Positions 1 to 5,824 of a stretch of 6,410 nt of DNA are shown in pieces. Source of the stretch: an uncultured Paraglaciecola sp. (GTDB lineage: Bacteria; Pseudomonadota; Gammaproteobacteria; Enterobacterales; Alteromonadaceae); NCBI GenBank assembly GCA_905479025.1, contig CAJQKX010000568.1, positions 1 through 6,410 on the forward strand, written 5' to 3'. Position 1 is the first letter of the stretch, and each line of letters opens with the position of its first letter. A model generated the notes under the pieces. That model saw only the letters and a list, made by a program, of their open reading frames with translations. It was not told where the DNA came from and searched no databases. A program made the translations under genes and the position numbers.

Positions 1-966
1 CTGGCCACACCTTCAGCTTTATCTTGTGCTATTGCTAATTTGAACAGTAAAGGTGTGTTATTAAAGCGAGGCGATGCATTAGAGCAAATTACATTAGTGG
101 ACTGGATTGCTTTAGATAAAACTGGCACCCTAACAGAGGGGCAATTCACAATCACTCAGTGCGTTAACCCAAGTGAACAGCCTGATAGTGATTATTTTAA
201 AATAGCGGCAAGCATAGAGCAGTATTCGTCTCATCCTATTGCTCAGGCATTTAGACACTATGAGAGACCATTCACAGTGAGTGATTTTCAAAGTGAAATG
301 GGTAAAGGTGTCAGTGGCAAAATAGAAGGGATCCTATATAAACTAGGAGCCGCTACTTTTATGAATATTCAGATCCCAAAAAGCATGTCAGCTTGTAACG
401 TTTTTCTCCAATCAAATAATGAATTACTTTGTGGTTTTTTACTGACCGACAAACTCAGGCCGCAGGGTGCGGCATTAATCAATTATCTAAAACCCTACAA
501 TGTTAATTTAATTAGTGGTGATATTGCACCCATAGTTAAATCCGTTGCCGCAGAATTAGGAATAAATAATTGGTTAGCGGAACAAAGCCCACAAGATAAG
601 TTACAAACGATTAAAGAAGCCCAGAACAAAAAACACGTGGTGTTGATGGTTGGTGATGGGATCAATGATGGTCCAGTATTAACCCAAGCAGATGTATCTA
701 TTACTCTAGGTGCAGGCTCAGATTTAGCTAAATCTTCTGCAGATATAGTGTTACTTGATAACGAATTGGCTAAGTTACAAACAATCTTTAGTATTGCTGC
801 AAGATGTAAAACTAAAATCAAACAAAATATAGCCTGGGCAATAGGATATAATTTATTGATATTGCCCTTGGCAGTTATGGGTTTACTAAGCCCTTGGATG
901 GCGGTATTGGGTATGTCGTTGAGTTCTTTAATAGTGGTGGTGAATTCCACTCGACTTCTAAAATAA
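1..966 (+). CDS. ccoI: CcoI/FixI-type copper-translocating P-type ATPase, 3' part (5' end outside window)
   Basis: This is the C-terminal 321 residues of a heavy-metal P1B-type ATPase, open from base 1. It begins in the stretch right after the missing CPC metal site (LATPSALS, residues 1-8). The phosphorylation motif DKTGTLT is at residues 39-45, the P1B-specific SHP histidine-proline at 77-79, SGD at 172-174 and the hinge motif GDGIND at 218-223. Two closing membrane helices lie at about 276-296 and 299-316, and the protein ends in the usual NSxRL-like tail. CcoI proteins supply copper for the CuB centre of cbb3 oxidase at the inner membrane. The call of CcoI rather than a general CopA exporter rests mainly on the ccoS gene 13 nt downstream. 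The TTG at 40 is an internal codon and not a start. The gene ends in a double stop, TAA TAG. After GDGIND the next residue is Gly, where P1B ATPases usually have Ala or Val. Confidence 0.93.
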   Translation: MATPSALSCAIANLNSKGVLLKRGDALEQITLVDWIALDKTGTLTEGQFTITQCVNPSEQPDSDYFKIAASIEQYSSHPIAQAFRHYERPFTVSDFQSEMGKGVSGKIEGILYKLGAATFMNIQIPKSMSACNVFLQSNNELLCGFLLTDKLRPQGAALINYLKPYNVNLISGDIAPIVKSVAAELGINNWLAEQSPQDKLQTIKEAQNKKHVVLMVGDGINDGPVLTQADVSITLGAGSDLAKSSADIVLLDNELAKLQTIFSIAARCKTKIKQNIAWAIGYNLLILPLAVMGLLSPWMAVLGMSLSSLIVVVNSTRLLK

Positions 967-967
967 T

Positions 968-972
968 AGGGG
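968..972 (+). promoter_or_regulatory. Shine-Dalgarno AGGGG for ccoS
   Basis: AGGGG lies 7 nt before the TTG at 980 and overlaps the second stop codon of ccoI. It supports TTG as the ccoS start, because no ATG is available near the conserved N-terminus. Confidence 0.6.
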
Positions 973-979
973 CCTACAC

Positions 980-1171
980 TTGAGCAGTATTTATGTTTTG
1001 ATCCCACTTGCCATATTATTGGTGAGCATCGCAATAGGTGTGTTTTTTTGGGCCGTTAAATCTAATCAGTTTGAGGATTTAGAACGTCACGGCAGCAGTA
1101 TTTTGTTCGACGATGACCTCCCTAAAAAAACATCTAAACCACAGCTAGAAACAAAAAAAAGTGATAAATGA
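980..1171 (+). CDS. ccoS: CcoS, cbb3-type cytochrome oxidase assembly protein
   Basis: A 63-residue small membrane protein with one N-terminal helix at about residues 4-26. The helix is followed by the family hallmark FFWAVKSNQFEDLE (about 23-36) and the acidic ILFDDD block (about 41-46). The rest is a short, lysine-rich, probably cytoplasmic tail. CcoS is needed for cofactor (haem/copper) insertion into cbb3 oxidase and is almost always encoded next to ccoI, as here. The start is TTG; translation from it gives the family's short lead into IYVLIPLA, and a good ribosome site precedes it. The 3' end overlaps the next gene by 11 nt, so the two are probably translationally coupled. Length and motifs are typical. 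Confidence 0.93.
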   Translation: MSSIYVLIPLAILLVSIAIGVFFWAVKSNQFEDLERHGSSILFDDDLPKKTSKPQLETKKSDK

Positions 1172-1835
1172 CTTAAGTTTTTTTTCGGCCTTTCTAATCG
1201 GTTTAGCAGGCGGGGTTCACTGCGTAGGTATGTGTGGGGGAATAGTAGGTGCGTTTACTTACGCGGTTCCTAAGCATTCAGCTATGTTACCTTACACCTT
1301 GGCATACAATTTTGGACGGGTAATAAGTTACATCATTGCTGGCTCTATTACTGGCTGGGCTGGGTATTTGTTTGCACAACAAATCAATCAAGGCATTGTA
1401 ATTTTACAATTTGTTAGCGGTGTTTTTCTGTTTTTGTTAGGCCTTTATGTTGCGGGCTTGTGGCAAGGTCTTAGTAATATTGAAAAAATTGGACGCAATT
1501 TTTGGCAATTTATTCGCCCTTGGTCTAAAAAGCTATTACCTTTTAAAAGCCCATTACACGCCCTACCCTATGGCATGATTTGGGGATGGTTGCCTTGCGG
1601 ATTGGTTTATTCAGTACTAACTTGGTCTTTGGCAAGTGGGTCCGCGCTGCAAGGAGCCATTATTATGGCAGGTTTTGGTCTAGGCACTTTACCGATCATG
1701 ATATTAATGGCTACTGGGTTCAATAAAATCCAACAACTGATTCAAAACCCTAAAACAAAAATTTTAATGGGTTTATTACTGATGATGTTTGCTACAAACC
1801 AATTATTCCAAGCTATATCAGCTTCAATTCAATAA
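1161..1835 (+). CDS. DsbD-like / sulfite exporter TauE/SafE-family membrane protein of the cco cluster
   Basis: A 224-residue polytopic inner-membrane protein with about six hydrophobic segments (roughly 7-33, 45-70, 79-101, 137-158, 164-186 and 199-219). The N-terminal helix carries H20-C21 and M24-C25 in a GGVHCVGMCGG motif. A second conserved block, WGWLPCGLVYS (141-151), holds C146. This Cys pattern marks the DsbD_2 / TauE-SafE-like (also labelled UreH-like) family often encoded just after ccoS in gammaproteobacteria. Its biochemical role is not settled. Thiol-electron transfer or copper handling for cbb3 oxidase fits both the motif and the position, but that is inference, and the name 'sulfite exporter' should not be taken literally. 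The start is GTG at 1161, overlapping ccoS by 11 nt with no clear Shine-Dalgarno, so translation probably depends on coupling. Later in-frame methionines would remove the Cys motif or part of helix 1. Confidence 0.85.
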   Translation: MINDLSFFSAFLIGLAGGVHCVGMCGGIVGAFTYAVPKHSAMLPYTLAYNFGRVISYIIAGSITGWAGYLFAQQINQGIVILQFVSGVFLFLLGLYVAGLWQGLSNIEKIGRNFWQFIRPWSKKLLPFKSPLHALPYGMIWGWLPCGLVYSVLTWSLASGSALQGAIIMAGFGLGTLPIMILMATGFNKIQQLIQNPKTKILMGLLLMMFATNQLFQAISASIQ

Positions 1836-1930
1836 AACAGATCCGTTTTCGATATGTTTTAACTGGAATAATATTAAATAATTTCATAAGCTTAATCTTG
1901 TTGTTTGCTATTTTTATATAGAGGTTAGGT
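1836..1930 (+). promoter_or_regulatory. Intergenic region with presumed uspE promoter
   Basis: An AT-rich 95-nt gap between the membrane-protein gene and uspE. The best -10 candidate is AATAAT at 1867-1872, preceded by TGG (1864-1866) as a possible extended -10, or the overlapping TAATAT at 1869-1874. No good -35 box is seen at 16-18 nt. No FNR box (TTGAT-N4-ATCAA) is present. The gap is too short to hold the fnr gene expected at this place in related genomes. Confidence 0.3.
1920..1924 (+). promoter_or_regulatory. Shine-Dalgarno AGAGG for uspE
   Basis: AGAGG ends 6 nt before the ATG at 1931 and fixes that codon as the start of uspE. Confidence 0.55.
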
Positions 1931-2860
1931 ATGAATTATCAAAAGATATTAGCCGTTATAGAACCGGAACTCCCTACTCAAAAATCTCTGGCCAGAGCAA
2001 TCGACATAGCTAAGATTAATGGCGCCAGTATTACAGCATTCTTAACTATCTATGACTTTTCTTACGAAATGACAACGATGTTGTCAATGGACGAACGTGA
2101 AAATATGCGACAGGCTGTCATAGATGATAGAACTGACTGGTTAGTAAATTTAGTTTCAGACCAATTCAGTACTCAAGGCGTGAGTATTGATGTGAAGATC
2201 GTTTGGCATAATCGACCTTATGAGAGCATAATTTATGAAGTCATGGTTAAAGGATACGATTTAATTGTTAAAGGCACAAAAGCACACGATTCATTAAAAT
2301 CAGTCATTTTCACCCCTACTGACTGGCATATTATGCGTAAAGCTCCTGTTCCTGTGCTCTTGGTAAAAGAGCATGACTGGCCTTTGGGAGGTCAAATTAT
2401 TGCTGCAATTAACGTTGGAGTGAATGTCAAAGAACACATTTCATTAAATGAAGAAATTACTAAACAAGCATTACATTTTGCTAAGTTATTATCTTCAAAT
2501 GTTCACTTAGTAAACTCGTATACTGGCACACCTGCCAATATTGTCATTGAAATACCCGAATTTGACCCTGCAGCTTATGACGAGTCGGCTAAGCAGCATC
2601 ATGAGCATTCTATGCAAATTCACGCAAATAGACATCATATAAGTAAAGCACATTGTCATGTGGATATTGGCTTGCCAGAGGACGTGGTACCAAAATACGC
2701 TAAACAACTAGATGCAGAGTTGGTGGTGCTTGGAACAGTCGGTCGACAAGGGATTTCTGCGGCACTGATAGGTAACACCGCAGAACATGTGATAGATAAA
2801 ATTAATTGTGACGTATTGGCTATTAAACCTGATGGTTTTGTATCACCAGTCAAATGTTAG
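1931..2860 (+). CDS. uspE: Universal stress protein UspE (tandem Usp domains)
   Basis: A 309-residue soluble cytoplasmic protein made of two Usp domains, about residues 3-147 and 155-301. The second domain keeps the nucleotide-binding-type loop GTVGRQGISAALIGN (268-282, Gly spacing G-x2-G-x9-G). It ends in CDVLAIKPDGFVSPV, closely matching the UspE C-terminus. The first domain has the weaker equivalent KGTKAHDSLKSVIF. In E. coli UspE is linked to stress resistance, motility and aggregation. In enterobacteria and Shewanella its gene is the neighbour of fnr. Here fnr is not directly upstream. Residues 223-243 contain eight histidines and one cysteine, far richer than I recall for UspE. An AT-rich hairpin with a T-run just past the stop codon may be its terminator. 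Convergent with the ABC permease gene, with 17 nt between the stop codons. Confidence 0.93.
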   Translation: MNYQKILAVIEPELPTQKSLARAIDIAKINGASITAFLTIYDFSYEMTTMLSMDERENMRQAVIDDRTDWLVNLVSDQFSTQGVSIDVKIVWHNRPYESIIYEVMVKGYDLIVKGTKAHDSLKSVIFTPTDWHIMRKAPVPVLLVKEHDWPLGGQIIAAINVGVNVKEHISLNEEITKQALHFAKLLSSNVHLVNSYTGTPANIVIEIPEFDPAAYDESAKQHHEHSMQIHANRHHISKAHCHVDIGLPEDVVPKYAKQLDAELVVLGTVGRQGISAALIGNTAEHVIDKINCDVLAIKPDGFVSPVKC

Positions 2861-2877
2861 GTATTTATCTACGGTAC

Positions 2878-2910
2878 TTATTGCTTGAGGCCATTCAGCA
2901 ATGACTTTTT
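2878..2910 (+). terminator. Possible Rho-independent terminator of uspE
   Basis: An inverted repeat pairs bases 2878-2885 (TTATTGCT) with 2897-2904 (AGCAATGA). This gives 8 pairs including one G-U, with an 11-nt loop. TTTTT follows at 2906-2910 on the + strand. It lies inside the last codons of the convergent permease gene. The stem is AT-rich and so weak. The minus strand has no T-run beyond the stem, so it would act only on uspE transcripts. Confidence 0.38.
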
Positions 2911-4110
2911 ATAAGTCGATAATGCTGGAATAAAAGACAACAAAATAGCTGCACATGCGGCTATTAACACGAATTGTCCTGCAGAGGGCAGATCCACATA
3001 TGGGCTGATATACAAAGCAAAGTGATGTTCTAGTAAAGGCTGGCCAATTAATAACCCCACAGTGACTAACAAATAACCTGTTAATGAACCCAATAATGTA
3101 AGCAATAAGGCTTCAGTGCCAATCAGTATAATAATGATGTGTGCCTTAGCACCCAACGCCCGTAATACTGCCAGTTCCCTCTCCCTTTCTTTCATAGAGG
3201 CCAACAGCATAGTTGTCATACAGATGAGTGCCGTAGCTAAAATAAGCCATGAAATAACCCTTAAGCTAATTTCAACTGCACCCACTATCTTCCAAAGCTC
3301 TCTTAGTGCCAAAGCGGGAAGAATTGCGCTAAGAGGCTCTTGTTTATATTGGTTAATATCTCGCTGTAATCGTAATATGGCTATTTTGTTTTTACTGCCA
3401 AGTAAAAATGCGCTGAGCTGAGGTTGATATTGTTTACCTAAAGGCACATCCGTTATCAATTCGTCATGAATGTGTTGTGTTTGATGAAGAATATCGATGC
3501 TTTGTAAGGGAATATACAAAGATTGATCAGCTGGCGTGCCTGTGGACTTTAATATTCCTACCACCCTAAAAGGATGTTCGTCGTGATGGGTAAAGCTGAC
3601 GTTACCTGTTCCATGAGACATGACTAACGATTGATTGATTTGGTAGCCTAAATTCTTAGCAACATTTGCACCAAGTACTACTTCATATAACCGTTTAAAG
3701 GGTCCACCTTGAACAAAGGAAATATTTTGTTTGTCACCGTACTTAAAATATTTGAAATAGTCATCTGTAGTACCAATTACAGAAAACCCTTGGTGAGAAT
3801 CTCCCATTGAAAGCGGAACTGACCAAGCTACTTGATTTTTTGTAACAATATCTTGGTAACTTTTCCATTGTATATTGTTGGCAGGGTTACCGATTTTAAA
3901 CACCGAAAATAATAATAAATTAATCCCACTGGTGCGGCTACCTACAATCAAATCTACCCCAGAGACAGTGCGTTCAAAATTGTTCTTTACTTCAGCACGC
4001 AAATGCTCAACACCAATCAGCACCAACATGCTTATGCCAATCGATGTACAAGTCAGAATAGCCATAACCCGACGTGACCATAAACTTGCCAGAACTAATT
4101 TAAGCAGCAT
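2878..4110 (-). CDS. ABC transporter permease, MacB/FtsX family
   Basis: A 410-residue inner-membrane permease with the type VII ABC layout. One N-terminal helix (about 14-35) is followed by a large extracytoplasmic domain (about 36-280) and three C-terminal helices (about 285-305, 325-357 and 378-398). The coupling segment ERERELAVLRALGA (308-321) is typical of FtsX domains. The extracytoplasmic domain has strongly worded blocks (SGVDLIVGSR, GNPANNIQWKSYQD, SMGDSHQGFSVIGTTDDYF). From memory these match a permease subfamily often encoded with DUF2796 (ZrgA-like) and DUF3299 proteins in zinc-responsive loci. Several histidines cluster there (166, 175, 176, 179, 209, 213, 215). Substrate is unproven. 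ATG at 4110 is chosen because AAAGGG lies 8 nt upstream of it. Upstream in-frame GTG 4119 and ATG 4116 would sit on or too near that site. Overlaps the ATPase gene by 11 nt. Confidence 0.88.
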   Translation of the reverse strand: MLLKLVLASLWSRRVMAILTCTSIGISMLVLIGVEHLRAEVKNNFERTVSGVDLIVGSRTSGINLLLFSVFKIGNPANNIQWKSYQDIVTKNQVAWSVPLSMGDSHQGFSVIGTTDDYFKYFKYGDKQNISFVQGGPFKRLYEVVLGANVAKNLGYQINQSLVMSHGTGNVSFTHHDEHPFRVVGILKSTGTPADQSLYIPLQSIDILHQTQHIHDELITDVPLGKQYQPQLSAFLLGSKNKIAILRLQRDINQYKQEPLSAILPALALRELWKIVGAVEISLRVISWLILATALICMTTMLLASMKERERELAVLRALGAKAHIIIILIGTEALLLTLLGSLTGYLLVTVGLLIGQPLLEHHFALYISPYVDLPSAGQFVLIAACAAILLSFIPALSTYKKSLLNGLKQ

Positions 4111-4783
4111 CAACATCACCCTTTGGTTGCTGTAAATCTGCCAGCGCTAATTGTTGATTAAAATGTGGCGCTAAAGACATATCGTGGCTAACAAATACAA
4201 CCGTTGAAGTATTAGCACAGTCTAAAAGTAGTTGAATAAATTGATTTCTGGTTTGAGAATCTAACGCAGAGGTGGGCTCATCGGCAATAATAAGCGCAGG
4301 CGATGTATACAATGCCCGAGCAACAGCTACACGTTGTTGTTGACCAACACTTAGCTCAATTGCTTTTCGATTAAGTAAATTATTGCTCAATTCTAATCGT
4401 TCACATATTGAAGCTAATTGGCCTGAATGAGGTGTCTTAATTACACTCCTAAATCGCTGAGCCAATAGTATGTTTTGTTCTGCAGTTAAATAAGGCAATA
4501 AATTGAACTGCTGAAAGATGATCCCAATATTATTCGCTCTAAAAGTATCTTTTTGTCTTTGATTTAATGTGGTCATGTCTTGACCTAAGACTCTTATGTC
4601 GCCTGAATAACGATTTTCAATGCCAGAAATTAAATTCAACAGCGTAGACTTACCTTCCCCTGAACGACCATATAAAAACACTTTCTCACCTGTTTTCACC
4701 TGCCAATTAGGTATTTTCAGAACAAAATCACTTTGCTTTGACCAAGAAAAAAGTAGATCTTTTATCACTAAACTGTAAGGCAT
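4100..4783 (-). CDS. ABC transporter ATP-binding protein (MacB/LolD-like)
   Basis: A 227-residue cytoplasmic ATPase that powers the permease encoded after it. Motifs with numbering from ATG 4783: Walker A GRSGEGKST (39-47), Q-loop Q91 in FQQFNLLP, signature LSVGQQQR (144-151), Walker B ALIIADEPTSALD (163-175) and H-loop His200 in VFVSHD. The size and the FQQFNLLP/ADEPTSALD wording are those of the MacB/LolD branch. The signature has Val in place of the first Gly of LSGGQ. The same frame is open up to a TTG at 4831 (16 more residues). I prefer ATG 4783 because the likely promoter's -10 box ends at 4838, so transcription would begin about at the TTG. Also, MPYSLVIKDLLFSW is a normal ATPase start. 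No strong ribosome site precedes either codon. No membrane-fusion protein or binding protein is encoded alongside. Confidence 0.9.
   Translation of the reverse strand: MPYSLVIKDLLFSWSKQSDFVLKIPNWQVKTGEKVFLYGRSGEGKSTLLNLISGIENRYSGDIRVLGQDMTTLNQRQKDTFRANNIGIIFQQFNLLPYLTAEQNILLAQRFRSVIKTPHSGQLASICERLELSNNLLNRKAIELSVGQQQRVAVARALYTSPALIIADEPTSALDSQTRNQFIQLLLDCANTSTVVFVSHDMSLAPHFNQQLALADLQQPKGDVDAA
4119..4124 (-). promoter_or_regulatory. Shine-Dalgarno AAAGGG for the ABC permease gene
   Basis: On the minus strand AAAGGG (4124 to 4119) lies 8 nt before ATG 4110, inside the end of the ATPase gene. This spacing decides between the candidate starts at 4119, 4116 and 4110 in favour of 4110. Confidence 0.55.
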
Positions 4784-4815
4784 AAAAACAACATATCCAT
4801 TAAAAAAAGGTTTAG

Positions 4816-4845
4816 TTAAGAAAGAAACCAATTTTCCAGTATAAT
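4816..4845 (+). promoter_or_regulatory. Possible sigma70 promoter of ttcA
   Basis: A perfect -10 TATAAT (4840-4845) has a weak -35 TTAAGA (4816-4821) at 18 nt. The start would be near 4852, about 46 nt ahead of the ttcA ATG. A later -10-like TATAAG at 4884-4889 would leave almost no leader and is less likely. Confidence 0.4.
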
Positions 4846-4865
4846 TATCCTGCCAAATGAGGCAA
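4838..4865 (-). promoter_or_regulatory. Probable sigma70 promoter of the ABC operon
   Basis: On the minus strand, -35 TTGCCT (4865-4860) and -10 TATACT (4843-4838) are separated by 16 nt. They match the consensus at 4/6 and 5/6 positions. The predicted transcription start is near 4831, giving a leader of about 48 nt to ATG 4783. The -35 overlaps a short inverted repeat (TGCC-N6-GGCA, 4851-4864). Confidence 0.45.
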
Positions 4866-4897
4866 CCTTTTTAGTCGATAAAATATAAGCCATATTC

Positions 4898-5809
4898 ATG
4901 AACCAATTAGCTAGCATTAAACAAAAAAACACACGAAGCTTAGATAAGTTACAAAAACGACTCAGACATCATACTGGCAAAGCAATAGCTGACTTTAATA
5001 TGATTGAAGATGGCGACAAAGTAATGGTCTGCTTATCTGGCGGAAAGGATAGCTATACGATGTTGGATATGTTGCTACATATGCAAAAAGTAGCCCCTAT
5101 ATCTTTTAGTATTATTGCGGTTAATCTTGACCAAAAACAACCTGGATTTCCAGAACACGTATTACCAGAATACCTCACCCAGCTTGGTGTAGATTTTGAA
5201 GTGGTTGAAGAAGACACTTACTCAATTGTAATAGATAAAGTACCTGAAGGTAAAACAACTTGTGCACTATGTTCAAGGCTTCGCCGAGGAATTTTATATA
5301 ATACTGCCACCCGTTTAAAAGCGACAAAAATTGCACTGGGACATCATAGAGATGATATGTTGGAGACACTTTTTCTGAACATGTTTAATGGTGGGCAGCT
5401 AAAATCGATGCCTCCTAAATTGGTCAGTGATGATGGCAAACAAATGGTCATAAGACCGCTAGCTTATTGCGCTGAACAAGATATCGCTGTTTATTCGCAG
5501 CACCTTAAATTCCCTATTATTCCATGTAATCTGTGTGGCTCTCAAGAAAACCTCCAGAGAAAAGTCATTAAAAGCATGTTGCAAAATTGGCATCAGCATT
5601 TTCCCGGTAGAATAGAGTCCATGTCAAAAGCATTACAAAATGTGGTGCCTTCGCACTTAGCAGATAACGCTCAATTTAATTTCGTTGATTTAAAAACCCA
5701 AACAATACCATTTGAAAATGGTGACATTGGCTTTGATCCTCCCGAACTGAGCTCATCCGATATGAACAAGTTTGAAATAGTAGCGCCAATTGTCATAACT
5801 AATATTTAG
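4898..5809 (+). CDS. ttcA: TtcA, tRNA 2-thiocytidine(32) synthetase
   Basis: A 303-residue cytoplasmic enzyme that thiolates cytidine 32 in the anticodon loop of certain tRNAs, using ATP and an iron-sulfur cluster. The PP-loop SGGKDS at 47-52 activates the base as an adenylate. C122 and C125 ([12 protein letters not shown]) and C213 (in IPCNLCGSQ, 208-216) are the three cysteines known to hold the [4Fe-4S] cluster in E. coli TtcA. GHHRDD is at 148-153. Sequence identity to the E. coli protein is evident along most of the length, including [16 protein letters not shown] and [13 protein letters not shown] blocks. The C-terminal tail after about residue 255 diverges. ATG 4898 gives the usual N-terminus ahead of KLQKRLR, although no clear Shine-Dalgarno precedes it. 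Divergent from the ABC operon and probably co-transcribed with the patatin gene 15 nt downstream. Confidence 0.97.
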   Translation: MNQLASIKQKNTRSLDKLQKRLRHHTGKAIADFNMIEDGDKVMVCLSGGKDSYTMLDMLLHMQKVAPISFSIIAVNLDQKQPGFPEHVLPEYLTQLGVDFEVVEEDTYSIVIDKVPEGKTTCALCSRLRRGILYNTATRLKATKIALGHHRDDMLETLFLNMFNGGQLKSMPPKLVSDDGKQMVIRPLAYCAEQDIAVYSQHLKFPIIPCNLCGSQENLQRKVIKSMLQNWHQHFPGRIESMSKALQNVVPSHLADNAQFNFVDLKTQTIPFENGDIGFDPPELSSSDMNKFEIVAPIVITNI

Positions 5810-5813
5810 GATT

Positions 5814-5820
5814 AAAGGAA
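5814..5820 (+). promoter_or_regulatory. Shine-Dalgarno AAAGGAA for rssA-like gene
   Basis: AAAGGAA in the 15-nt gap after ttcA, 4 nt before ATG 5825 (GGA core 5 nt away). It is the strongest ribosome site in the window and supports translation of the second gene from a shared mRNA. Confidence 0.6.
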
Positions 5821-5824
5821 TTAT

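Noticed and set aside
495..1034. Minus-strand 179-codon open frame over ccoI/ccoS
   Set aside because: It is antisense to two well-supported genes and encodes no recognisable domain.
1834..1849. AAAAC / GTTTT inverted repeat just after the membrane-protein gene, considered as a terminator
   Set aside because: The stem has only five pairs, four of them A-T, and no T-run follows. It is too weak to call.
2507..2853. Two minus-strand open frames inside uspE (2507-2707 and 2656-2853)
   Set aside because: They overlap each other and the conserved second Usp domain, and have no family resemblance.
3116..4135. Plus-strand open frames inside the ABC genes (3116-3421 and 3875-4135)
   Set aside because: Both are antisense to well-supported permease coding sequence, with composition expected of shadow frames.
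4784..4831. 16-residue N-terminal extension of the ABC ATPase from TTG 4831
   Set aside because: The likely transcription start falls at about the same base, and family proteins begin near MPYSLVIKDL.
4838..4850. AT palindrome ATAATTAT in the ABC promoter, considered as a Zur box
   Set aside because: It is only 8 bp and lacks the GTTATA/TATAAC arms. It is better explained by overlapping -10 boxes.
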